Source: Endozoicomonas sp. 8E
Lineage (GTDB): Bacteria; Pseudomonadota; Gammaproteobacteria; Pseudomonadales; Endozoicomonadaceae
NCBI RefSeq assembly: GCF_032883915.1
Contig: NZ_CP120717.1
Coordinates: 4,161,697 to 4,225,696, forward strand
DNA length: 64,000 bases
Reading direction: 5' to 3'
Made by a program: the position numbers and the translations under genes. Of this stretch, positions 48,336-56,929 are shown in pieces. The notes under the pieces were generated by a model. The model did no database searches. It worked only from the letters and a program-made list of their open reading frames with translations, and was not told where the DNA came from. How positions within the stretch are numbered: position 1 is the first letter of the stretch; the number at the start of each line of letters is the position of its first letter.

Positions 48336-51300
48336 CTATTCCCGGAATCTGACGTATTTACCAAGTTCGGGATTTCTCAGGTTTGCTTCATTGACAAAAT
48401 CTTTATCAGTTTTAAGCTCTGGAGCTGCATATTGGAAAACCTGATGATTCTTTGCAATTAAGTCCAGCATGTACTCGCGATCACTCAATAAGGTCTCACT
48501 GCCATATTTTAAGATATTAACATTGACAGCCACTAAGCTTTCAATAGTGCTTTTATCGCTTCGGATTGTATTACTGGCATACCAAAAAACTTTGGAATAC
48601 ACAGTGGCAGCCGCCATGACAACATCTCTATCATTCCTCAGCTCTGAACTCAAAAATTGCAGCTCTTCGGGATGTCGTGAAATAGCGGGTAATACAAAGT
48701 CTTTATCATTTCGAACCCGTTGGCTGGCATATTGCAGTCCGTGCTTAAGCAAGGCACTGCTGACCTTTTCTTTATGATCCCCAAGCAATTGGCCCGGTGG
48801 CACATAAAACTCCAATCTGTAACTGTAAGATGGATTGATAACGAAACATTGATCTCCCAGGTCATACAATCGCTCAATCAATCGGGTAGCGATTCTGGGA
48901 TTTAATAATAGAAAATGATGTAAGAGCTCCATGCGAGCGTCCTCACTGATCATCATTAACCTTTCCGCCAGAGTGTCCCATGGATTTTCCCTGATAAACT
49001 TTGACCTCCGACACAACCCTAACCGCCGGGCATGATGAGCAAACTGTTGGTGGTGTTTACTTAAAAGCTGGCAGCACGCGGCAGTAACGGACCAAATGCT
49101 CCCAGCCCGATAAGCCATCACAAAAAGGCAATGTTGGAAGGCGAATCTATCCGCTTCTGTCACAACATCACGATCAAGACGCTGTGCAAGCAGGTTAAAG
49201 TCCCACTGACCTCCTTCAAAAATGGGTCTGGAATTCAAATCAAGATCCAGATCAAACATAGCACGTAACACAATGATCAGTTTTGCAAAGGCATGCTGCA
49301 TGGTTTTACGTAATTTCATTCGGGGGCATTCGACGATCATTTCACCCGCTACGGCGTTGCAACTCAGCTTCATGCTATCGGCATCTTTATCCAGTTCAAT
49401 CTCTCTCAATAATTGCGCCAGAAACCACATACGCCTGAACTTGCCGGGTTTATCATAGTCATAGGTTGCATCAAATTTGTCTGAGAATGTCAGCCGCAAG
49501 GTTCGTCCTTTACCCCCATCTGCCTGTTCCAGTAGCTCGATAAGTCCCACATGACTTCCCAGCTCCAGGTTAACAATCACGGCTTCATCCATACTGATGA
49601 CGGTCCCGGAAAGCTCCAGCTCTTCCATAGAGGCTTTGTCGGAAATTCTCAATAGCGGTGCCTCTTCACCCGGTGTCGTACAATCGACATAGGTGATGTT
49701 ATTTTCCCCGGATATCCTGCCCTGACCCGAAGCCAGAGTGACCGGTGCCAATGCTTTTACAAAGCACTGGTGCAGGACAAAAATCAGTTCATGGACACTC
49801 CGCACCTGCTCAGCCTCTTGTGGATTGAGCGCTTGAAGACAGGATTTTAGCTGATGGCAGTCTGCTACCCACGAACGAAACATTCCCGTGGATAACTGCC
49901 CGTCTTCAGCGATTTGCATTGGCTTAATGATTCTCTCCAAGCCGGATCGGATGATCTGTTTCAGCGCCTCGAACCGGTTAAACAGTTGCTGCAATTCTTC
50001 CAGCAATCGCCCGACCTTAGGTGAACCTCTATGACCCGCCAGCCGCAAGAATGCCTGGTAGCCATCCAGCAGTGCTTCAGCGCCATGAATCAGCCGATTT
50101 ACGTTATCTCTGGTCTCAACAAGTCGCTTTGTTCGTTGCGGTGACATACTCAATTTTATCGGGTTTACCAGAGAATCCAGTCCACTGCCGGGGGCAAAAA
50201 GTGCCAGCAGGCGGGCATTTTGATCCGTGAGCCATTGAAAACCACTGCCAACCTGATGGAATGTGCCTTCAGATGGAGACAAATCATCCCGGGACGGCAA
50301 GGCTCTTGTTGACGGTGCACCAGAGAATACAGAGAACAGGCTTCTGTGACTGGCCAGTTCTTTGCTAAGGTCACCGGCAACAATAAAGGCTCTGGGCTTG
50401 CTTTTGAAGCGGCCACAGGCCAGCGTCGCCTGCTGGCCAACCTCAGCAGCCAGAGTGTCAAACTGCCCGTCGGCCAGCATTAAGGGCTTTTTTTCCTGTC
50501 TCATGAGTATCGCCACATGATCATTGAATCCTCCTTCTGCAATGACAAAACCTCCTGCCCGCATCAGGAACCCGGGCTCAAGCATCCAGTCTTCGGTGTG
50601 TTGCGCCACAACAATGGCTTCATCTGGCATAGCGCCTGCCTCTTGTTTTTTGGCCAGCCAGAGTGGTCCGGTGCAATAGCCTTCGCTGATACCCTCGCCA
50701 ATGGCCAGTGGCTCCTCGGGTATGGGCATGGCAAAATCCATGCCGCCAGAGAGTTGCGTGATGGGGCGTACCTGCAACAGGAACAGACGACCATAATTGT
50801 TTATGGCAAACTCCACATCCACCGGGCAGAGCAACAGGTTTTCCAGCTCTGTAACCGCCTTCCTGAGATCTGAAACCGTTTCATCAGTGAGTTTCTGTCC
50901 ACCGTCGTCTGATTGAGCAGCAACATGATCAATTCTTGTTTCCGAATAGCCGTTATTGTTCTTTTGCAGAATAAAGCGACTTGTGATCGTACCGGGAAAG
51001 TATTGAGAGCCTGCAGTTCCTTCTTTGCAATCCTCACGATAAATATCAATGCGATGGGGCGTGTTACCGGACTGCCCTGCCACTACGCCTCTGGGTTGAC
51101 CGGGCGTGTACTCAACCCTGACGGTATCATCCTGAAAGGATTGAAAGCTCATGGCGACGCCGCCGTATTGGCAATCAACGCAGTGTTGGATAATCAACGC
51201 CATAGGTTGCGGTATGCCTTCGGGACAGACTTCAGACCGGTAGCCTGAGGCCATGACCTTAAGACAGGTTCGCAAAATATCCTCTTCTCCCTGAACTAAA

Positions 51301-51932
51301 GAGAGGTATTTGCCCGCCTGGGCATCGCCGTAGTTATCTTCATCGATGCCGGAACTGCGGACGATCACGGGCTGTGATGTGTTGAGTTTGTCCAGCTGAC
51401 AACGCAGATCCCTGATTTGTCGGGCCGCTTCAGAATCTTTAACCTGTTGGTAATAGTCATCACTGACAATAAATTGCGCCAGACCCGCCAGCCAGCTATC
51501 CCTTTTGGTTTGCTCTGAAGGCGGCAGGGAATTGAGGTATTCCCGGAGGTTCTTCAGGTTGGTCTGTGCTTCCGATTCATGGTCAATCCGGGGGAGATAG
51601 GCAGGGGGATCCAGAGGGTGTTGCTCAAGCACACTCATGATTTGAGCAGTAACACATTCGAAGGGCGGAACAGACAGACCGGCTTGCTTCATGCGCCGTA
51701 AAAACATTCCCTTACCGCCAAGTTGTTCCCTGCTGAAAGAAAAAGAGTCAGCAGCCTGATCTGAAGCAGGTGAACGGCAGCTGCGCGTGCCCAGCAACTT
51801 TGGATCGGGAACACCACCGGGATCAGGATCACTGAAATAGCTTATAGTTGATTTATCAGCATTAGTAATCTGATTGGGGTCAGTTGTCAGACTTTGAGGA
51901 TCTGATATTTCAAAAGTCTTATCAGGTAACAT
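48336..51932 (-). CDS. Dikinase-like protein, paralogue 11, missing the usual ribosome-binding site
   Basis: The protein has 1198 residues from the ATG at 51932. Arg192 sits in a variant VRSSGIDED motif (Asp for Asn); the ATP-grasp end is LLQVRPITQLSGG; His472 is present in GGFNDHVAI. Five DUF4116-type repeats are visible from about residue 1040 (first QYASQRVRNDKDFV), one fewer than most sisters. The leader is shortened: only 36 nt separate the -10 from the ATG, and the GAGGGATATC element is gone, replaced by GATTAAATC. The coding frame is intact, but translation may be weak. The body resembles paralogue 7 in the middle region (FRRMWFLAQ-LREIELD). Confidence 0.85.
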   Translation of the reverse strand: MLPDKTFEISDPQSLTTDPNQITNADKSTISYFSDPDPGGVPDPKLLGTRSCRSPASDQAADSFSFSREQLGGKGMFLRRMKQAGLSVPPFECVTAQIMSVLEQHPLDPPAYLPRIDHESEAQTNLKNLREYLNSLPPSEQTKRDSWLAGLAQFIVSDDYYQQVKDSEAARQIRDLRCQLDKLNTSQPVIVRSSGIDEDNYGDAQAGKYLSLVQGEEDILRTCLKVMASGYRSEVCPEGIPQPMALIIQHCVDCQYGGVAMSFQSFQDDTVRVEYTPGQPRGVVAGQSGNTPHRIDIYREDCKEGTAGSQYFPGTITSRFILQKNNNGYSETRIDHVAAQSDDGGQKLTDETVSDLRKAVTELENLLLCPVDVEFAINNYGRLFLLQVRPITQLSGGMDFAMPIPEEPLAIGEGISEGYCTGPLWLAKKQEAGAMPDEAIVVAQHTEDWMLEPGFLMRAGGFVIAEGGFNDHVAILMRQEKKPLMLADGQFDTLAAEVGQQATLACGRFKSKPRAFIVAGDLSKELASHRSLFSVFSGAPSTRALPSRDDLSPSEGTFHQVGSGFQWLTDQNARLLALFAPGSGLDSLVNPIKLSMSPQRTKRLVETRDNVNRLIHGAEALLDGYQAFLRLAGHRGSPKVGRLLEELQQLFNRFEALKQIIRSGLERIIKPMQIAEDGQLSTGMFRSWVADCHQLKSCLQALNPQEAEQVRSVHELIFVLHQCFVKALAPVTLASGQGRISGENNITYVDCTTPGEEAPLLRISDKASMEELELSGTVISMDEAVIVNLELGSHVGLIELLEQADGGKGRTLRLTFSDKFDATYDYDKPGKFRRMWFLAQLLREIELDKDADSMKLSCNAVAGEMIVECPRMKLRKTMQHAFAKLIIVLRAMFDLDLDLNSRPIFEGGQWDFNLLAQRLDRDVVTEADRFAFQHCLFVMAYRAGSIWSVTAACCQLLSKHHQQFAHHARRLGLCRRSKFIRENPWDTLAERLMMISEDARMELLHHFLLLNPRIATRLIERLYDLGDQCFVINPSYSYRLEFYVPPGQLLGDHKEKVSSALLKHGLQYASQRVRNDKDFVLPAISRHPEELQFLSSELRNDRDVVMAAATVYSKVFWYASNTIRSDKSTIESLVAVNVNILKYGSETLLSDREYMLDLIAKNHQVFQYAAPELKTDKDFVNEANLRNPELGKYVRFRE

Positions 51933-51967
51933 GATTTAATCGCTAACGTGAAAAGCAAATATTTACC

Positions 51968-51994
51968 TTCGACAACGATGTTTTTATAAAGTTC
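51968..51994 (-). promoter_or_regulatory. RpoE/ECF-like promoter of paralogue 11
   Basis: The minus strand reads GAACTT, 16 bp, TCGAA. The -10 is 36 nt from the ATG because part of the leader is deleted. Confidence 0.48.
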
Positions 51995-52084
51995 GCCAAT
52001 CAGCCTGAAACACGCAAATTGATCAGGCGATAAAATAATACCAATGGTGCTTTCTAGTGCAACCAAGCCTTGATATGCATACAA

Positions 52085-52345
52085 CCCCCTCGTTCCCATG
52101 CTTTGCGTGGGAATGCATACCTCACCTAACAAACTGGTACGTCACTTCAATGAGTTTGATATGAACAATCTACGTTCATCCTGAGCGGAGTCGAAGGATG
52201 TGGACTCAGAACCAATAATGAAGACCGTGCCAACCACCCTTCGACTCCGCTCAGGGTGAACGGAGTTTGGGTGCCATTGATAGAGGGAACCCGTCAATTA
52301 CACTGAAATCGTGTACTAGTTTGTTGGGTGAAATCGGGATAGGGC
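52085..52345. repeat. Palindromic dispersed repeats downstream of the group II introns
   Basis: Two nested inverted pairs are visible. The outer pair shares CACC(T/C)AACAAACT and GTAC (about 52124-52140 and 52312-52332). The inner pair is the CCTGAGCGGAGTCGAAGG motif (52178-52195) and its complement (52237-52255). A separate hairpin CGTTCCCATGC-TTTGCGTGGGAA (about 52092-52115) is a copy of the hairpin found at 56122-56146. No gene is present in 51995-52453. Confidence 0.6.
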
Positions 52346-52369
52346 GTAGCCTCACAGCTACGCTCACCG

Positions 52370-54267
52370 GGTAGAAGGAGCTACCAATTGTAGCTCCAAC
52401 CCCCTCAGATCCCGGCGTGCGGATTTCCCGCACCGGGCTCTTCGATATTTGACTCACAGCACAGCCATGGATTTCATTGCCATAAAAGGCAGCATTATCC
52501 TCGGTTTCTGTAGCGGCAGAAGCTGCTTGAGGTTATGGTACTTTTCCCATGGAATCTTGCCTTTCCGGCATCGGCTACACAGCATCTTGTACCAGTAGCG
52601 GTCAACAAACCGGTAAAGCTTCTCCATACTTCGGAAGTTTCCTCCCAGACCGTAATACGCATAATGCCCTCTCAACCGTCGATTGATCGCTGTCACTTGT
52701 TCGTGCAGCGGATCATGGCGTATTCGTCTCAGCAGTTCCTTCAGTTTGGCTATGCTGCGTCTTAGGCGGGATTTTTCCGTTCTCCTTCCCACCATGAAGT
52801 TTCCTTTCAGATTCCTTGTGCAGTAGTGCGTAAAGCCAAGGAAGTAAACCGTTTCCGATCGTCTTCCCCACGACTGGCAAAACGTCCGAACCTGACTAAC
52901 CGGGTTTTATCCGGCTCCAGTTTCAACGCAAATTTCTCCAGTCGCTGTGGCAGCACATTCATGAACCGCTCCGCATCACTGCGATACTGAAAACACACCA
53001 CAAAGTCATCAATGTACCTGATCAGCCATGCCTCGCCTTTTAGCCGGGGCTTGACCTTGCACTCGAACCAGAGGTCAAGCACATAATGCAGGTACAGGTT
53101 GCTCAGAACTACGCTGATCGGCCCACCCTGAGGCGTACCTTCTTCACACTCTTGCAACTCCCCGGCCTCCATCACCCCGGCTTTCAACCAGCGCCGTATA
53201 AGGTTCAGGATTCTGGGATCACCGACCCGGTGTTCCACAAAACGAAGCAGCCATCCATGGTCAAGACTCCCAAAGAAGTTCTTCAAGTCCGCTTCCAGCA
53301 CCCAGCTGACCTTTCGGCCTGAAACCACCTCGTTAAAAGTGGACAGGGCATGGTGCGCTCCCAGTCGTGGCCTGCCACCCATGGAACAGGGCAAAAAGTC
53401 CTGCTCATAAATAGCATTCAGCACATCAGCAACACTTCGCTGCAAAGCCCGGTCATTGATGCAGGGAACACCCAGAGGGCGCTTTTCCTTTTTCCCCGGC
53501 TTGGGTATCCATGCCCTTTTGACCGGCGGTGCCTTGTAGCCTTGCCGATGGATAGACGTCAGTGTCTGTTGCAACCACCGCTTAAAGTCTTTCTTTGTCT
53601 CTTCGACAGTCAGCCCATCGACTCCGGGCGATGTGTTGTGTGGAATCTTGTTCAGATTCATACACAGGCTCGCCGGGGTAATATGATGTGCCAGACTTGT
53701 GAAGCGAAGTTTCGGATAACTCCGGGCTTTCGCTGCTACCCTCTCCAGTCCCGTTGCCATGGCTGGTTTACCTTCTCACTGCGTAAAAGACCGTAACTCC
53801 CTCAGATGTGGAGCCCATGTTTCCCTGGAAAGGCTCAAATACCGCCAGCCGCTTCCCCATGTGACGGGCTCTCCCCGCCTCGGAGTACTATCAGCTGGTC
53901 TGACTTCCTGAACGTCATCAAGTCGTTCTTGCTTTACAGGCTCGTCGGACCCTACAGGCTCCGCCTGAACGTTCAGGATCTCCCTCGTTCACGTAAAATC
54001 ATTCGATAACATGCCGTGGGTACGAACCCCGGAAGCAGTCGGGATGCCTTGTCATTAGCGGAGCTCCCGACTTCCGCTTTCCCCATTGAGAGAGAAGGTC
54101 AGCCACTTCAACCACGTTCAATTTCGGGGCTAATTATCCCTTAGCAGACGTTACGGCCTGTTATCACCCTGTCTACGCTTCGCAGTAGTCGTTACCTTCT
54201 ACCACGCAAGACTCGGTACACGGCTGCCGACCACAGCTTTACCGCGATGACCATTTCAGGTCACAAG
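52370..54267 (-). mobile_element. Group II intron A (RT frameshifted), boundaries approximate
   Basis: The 3' end is defined by a domain V-like hairpin (52401-52442, GAGCCCGGTGCGGG then CCGCACGCCGGG) and a domain VI-like hairpin (GGAGCTA/TAGCTCC, 52377-52397), ending near 52370 with CTACCCG. The 5' RNA domains should lie in 53761-54267, which has structured, non-coding sequence. The exact 5' end was not determined; a GTGACC near 54264 is a candidate that would abut intron B. Confidence 0.65.
52454..53760 (-). pseudogene. ltrA: Group II intron reverse transcriptase/maturase, split by a frameshift
   Basis: The first part (52807-53760) carries the RT fingers and palm: PGVDGLTVEE, IPKPGKKEKRPLGVP, RALQRSVADVL, LEADLKNFFGSLDH, GTPQGGPISVVLSNLYLHYVLD and the active-site YIDD. 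It ends in a wrong-frame FTSLALRTTAQGI. The second frame (52454-52795) continues the protein with the maturase/thumb part (INRRLRGHYAYYGLGGNF, then VDRYWYKML). Restoring one T near 52838 would give FTFLGFTHYC and join both parts. The catalytic YIDD lies before the lesion, but a full-length intron-encoded protein cannot be made from this copy unless by frameshifting. Confidence 0.85.
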
Positions 54268-56116
54268 ATTTTACGCGCTTGCAAGGCGCAACTCCCACAA
54301 CACCCAGCATACGGGTCCGTACTGGGCGTTTCGGTCAGTTAAGCAGCCAATAATCTAATCAAACCTAATTCATCGAACCAACTATTCGGCAATGCTAAGT
54401 GTAGCGCAGGACTCCGGCTTATCCGCCAGTACCCTTTGCTCGATCCTACTGTCTGCCTCGTCAGCTCTTCACTGACTCCTCGCCTTCTTAGCTCCGCATA
54501 TCGCTTCGGACTTTTCTTCCATTGATACCAGAGCAAACTTCTCAATCGTCGCCTGATCCAGCAGTCAAAGTTTTCAAACTCCGAACGGGTTTCAACTTCT
54601 CGAAAGTAGTTCTTCCAGCCCCGTAAATAGCGATTCAGAGACTCCAATCTCTGCTCCAGTGACCGCCCGCCTTTGCGGGTTAGTTGTTTGACCTTGTCCC
54701 TGAACCGCTTGCAGGTTTTATCTGCCAGCTTCTTCCTGCCATCTCTGGTAAAGCTGTATCCCAGGAACGCCCGCCTCCATGCCTTGTCAACTGCACTTTT
54801 CGCAACGTTGACCTTTAGCTTCAGCTTACTTTCGATGTAACGAGTCAAACTTGCCATCACTCTCTCGCCTGCTTTCTTGCTTCGCACAAACACCCGACAG
54901 TCGTCAGCATAACGTACAAATCGTAAATCACGCTTTTCTAACTCTTTATCGAGTTCATCCAGTACGATGTTAGATAACACAGGTGAGAGCGGTCCTCCCT
55001 GAGGCACTCCTTCAGTCTGCGGTTTTACCAGCCCGTTCTCCATCACTCCGGACTGTAGGAATCGTCGAATTAAACGTAATACATCCTTGTCATCTGTGTG
55101 AACGGCCAGTTTTGCCATCAGTCGATCATGGTTAACCCGGTCGAAGAATTTCGACAGGTCAATGTCCACAACCCAGTTATATCCTTCTCGGATATACGAC
55201 TGAGCCTGATTAATCGCCTGATGAGCTGACCGGTTCGGCCTGAACCCGTAACTGAAAGATGAGAACCTTAGTTCCCACTCGGCCTGCAATACTTGCTGTA
55301 TCGCTTGCTGCACCATTCGGTCTAAGGCGATTGGTATACCCAACTGCCTTTCTCCTCCGTCCGGTTTGGGAATCAGTACTCGCCTTACGGGAGCAGGACG
55401 CCATTCTCCCTGCAAAAGACATTGTCGCAGTTCATGACCATGTTCTTGTAGATGGGTGTACAACCCTTCCACTGTCATACGGTCGATGCCTGCTGCGCCT
55501 TTATTGCGTTTAACTCGCTGAAAGGCTCTTGTTAAATTATTGGGGTTGGCGATACGCTCCATCAGTCTCGTACCACCCGCCGGGCTTTCGTAATCCTGTG
55601 ATACCGACACGACCTCAGCTCTCATAGCCTTGCAGCCTCCGGTTCCGCCGTGACCACTTGGCATGAGTTCCAGTGTTTGCTGGATTTGTCTGCGTCCAGT
55701 GTATCGAATAACAGAAACTACTCACCACTCTGTACCGTTCAGGCCTTCACTGACATACGCCAGCTACTATGCCATCTGCTGACTTCTGTGTGGCGGTCAA
55801 GTCACCTTACGATGACCTCAGTCCGAAATATCAGACACCACACAGACCTCCCGAGGTAAGTCACACCGCCTTCGCCGCACAACCGCCAGATCTACTGCCT
55901 GAATGTCCGGATGAGTATGGACTTCGTCATCATACGCTGACTCGTCCTCACGCAAACAGCCTCATATCTGATTTCTGTTCGTCGGCTCGCGGTTTTGCTC
56001 CACACTGCCTTCAGCCTGCACCTCGCGATACAAACCTTGTGCTTCACTAGTCCTTCGCCCTCATCTGGCTGGACAGGGGACTTTCACCCCCAAGCTGTGT
56101 GACATGCTCGGCACAC
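54268..56116 (-). mobile_element. Group II intron B (intact RT), boundaries approximate
   Basis: The predicted 5' end is GTGTGCCGAGC at 56116, followed by a GGGGGTGAAAGTCCCC-type segment typical of group II domain I. The 3' end has a domain V-like hairpin (CGCCCAGTACGGACCCGTATGCTGGGTG split over 54293-54332) and a short domain VI-like hairpin near 54270-54292. The intron lies directly downstream of a GC hairpin (TTCCCACGC-TCCA-GCGTGGGAA, 56125-56146), as expected for introns that target terminator-like stem-loops. Confidence 0.65.
54339..55664 (-). CDS. ltrA: Group II intron reverse transcriptase/maturase (intact)
   Basis: This 441-residue intron-encoded protein should reverse-transcribe and help splice intron B. 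Seen: the N-terminal RT segment (NKGAAGIDRMTVEGL, near 55-70), IPKPDGGERQLGIPIALDR, FSYGFRPNRSAHQAI, VDIDLSKFFDRVNHDRL, EGVPQGGPLSPVLSNI and the catalytic RYADD (about residue 250). The X/maturase part follows (FLGYSFTRDG, LNRYLRGWKNYF) and a C-terminal WFDELGLIRLL. No HNH endonuclease is visible; the length is normal for endonuclease-lacking RTs. The exact start is uncertain; Met35 (MERIANPNNLTRAF) is an alternative. Confidence 0.93.
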   Translation of the reverse strand: MPSGHGGTGGCKAMRAEVVSVSQDYESPAGGTRLMERIANPNNLTRAFQRVKRNKGAAGIDRMTVEGLYTHLQEHGHELRQCLLQGEWRPAPVRRVLIPKPDGGERQLGIPIALDRMVQQAIQQVLQAEWELRFSSFSYGFRPNRSAHQAINQAQSYIREGYNWVVDIDLSKFFDRVNHDRLMAKLAVHTDDKDVLRLIRRFLQSGVMENGLVKPQTEGVPQGGPLSPVLSNIVLDELDKELEKRDLRFVRYADDCRVFVRSKKAGERVMASLTRYIESKLKLKVNVAKSAVDKAWRRAFLGYSFTRDGRKKLADKTCKRFRDKVKQLTRKGGRSLEQRLESLNRYLRGWKNYFREVETRSEFENFDCWIRRRLRSLLWYQWKKSPKRYAELRRRGVSEELTRQTVGSSKGYWRISRSPALHLALPNSWFDELGLIRLLAA

Positions 56117-56121
56117 GTATG

Positions 56122-56245
56122 CATTCCCACGCTGGAGCGTGGGAACGAGGTAAGTCCGACAGGCTGCTAGCTCCCGTGATGAGCATGGAGATTTGAGCCT
56201 TAACACAAGGCGGCGGTGGCCAACGCAGAATTAAGGCTCAAATCT
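56122..56245. repeat. Hairpin repeat (intron 5' exon) and adjacent inverted repeats
   Basis: TTCCCACGC/GCGTGGGAA hairpin at 56125-56146. It is followed by TAAGTCCGACAGGCTGCTAGCTCC (56152-56175), which matches the edge of the nested element in the MITE at 7332. A perfect 15-bp inverted pair AGATTTGAGCCTTAA (56189-56203 and 56231-56245) follows. Nothing coding is seen between intron B's RT and the antitoxin gene (55665-56432) apart from intron RNA and these repeats. Confidence 0.6.
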
Positions 56246-56432
56246 TCAGCGCAATAGGGAGTTAGAACGTAGACCGGGTTGCGTAGACCGGGTCGCACGC
56301 CGAAGGCGTTCGTGTGCAGGGGCGAAGCCCCGGAACGAACTGGAAACACTTCTAATGTTGCGTTTGCACCGTATCCCAAATGATCTACAATGGCACTGTG
56401 TCGAACAATATGACACATGAGAAGTGCTTACA

Positions 56433-56696
56433 ATGAGCAAGAGCGCGATGATCCGGGCCAGAATAGAGCCTGATATAAAGGAACAAGCTGAAGCGATATT
56501 CAGGAAACTTGGACTGAACGCAACAGACGCAATCACTTTGTTTTATAAGCAGGTAGGCTTATGTAACGGGTTGCCTTTTGATGTTCGTATACCTAATGAT
56601 GAAACCCTGAAAACTTTCGAAGATACAGACAAGGGGGCAGGTTTGACTCGATATGATTCTATGGCAGAAATGTTTGATGATCTGGACAAAGAATGA
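56433..56696 (+). CDS. dinJ: RelB/DinJ-family antitoxin (orphan)
   Basis: The 87-residue protein from ATG 56433 has GAGAAG about 10 nt upstream; a GTG at 56424 would add three residues. The N-terminal MSKSAMIRARIEPDIKEQAEAIF and LGLNATDAITLFYKQV form the ribbon-helix-helix DNA-binding part seen in DinJ/RelB antitoxins. FDVRIPNDETLKTFEDTDKG is the usual toxin-wrapping region. It would normally neutralise a YafQ-type RNase and repress its own operon. The gene overlaps the next frame by four bases (ATGA), as in dinJ-yafQ operons, but the toxin there is only a C-terminal remnant. It is the only protein-coding feature I call on the plus strand, apart from that toxin remnant. Confidence 0.88.
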   Translation: MSKSAMIRARIEPDIKEQAEAIFRKLGLNATDAITLFYKQVGLCNGLPFDVRIPNDETLKTFEDTDKGAGLTRYDSMAEMFDDLDKE

Positions 56697-56800
56697 TACT
56701 TACTCCTCTCGTAGAACCTGATTGGTTATTGATCTACAAAGTGATTGGAAGTGAAATCTTTTTTGAAAGAACTGGATCACATTCTGATTTATTTGGGTAG
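56693..56800 (+). pseudogene. yafQ: C-terminal remnant of a YafQ-family toxin
   Basis: A 35-codon frame (ATG overlapping the antitoxin stop) reads MILTPLVEPDWLLIYK and then FFERTGSHSDLFG. This matches the C-terminal end of YafQ toxins (EPDWLLIYK, RTGSHSDLF) and keeps the Asp-Trp, Arg, His and Phe positions associated with the active site. The N-terminal roughly 55-60 residues, including the other catalytic histidines of the family, are gone. An in-frame deletion after the first few codons would explain it. An active RNase is unlikely. Confidence 0.8.
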
Positions 56801-56929
56801 CAACGTAACGAGTCTCTAGAAAAACCACCTTAAAGTGTATTAGTCACGACCTGATGTGACACCACCTCTTTAAATTAGAGAGCTAAACGAATAGCCGTGG
56901 GCTTCGGTTTTTTCAGGCTGCTTTTGGCA
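56801..56929. other. Short intergenic stretch between toxin remnant and paralogue 12
   Basis: No gene. A GC-rich segment followed by a T-run (AGCCGTGGGCTTCGGTTTTTT, 56892-56912) might act as a weak plus-strand terminator for the antitoxin operon, but the stem is poor. Confidence 0.2.
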
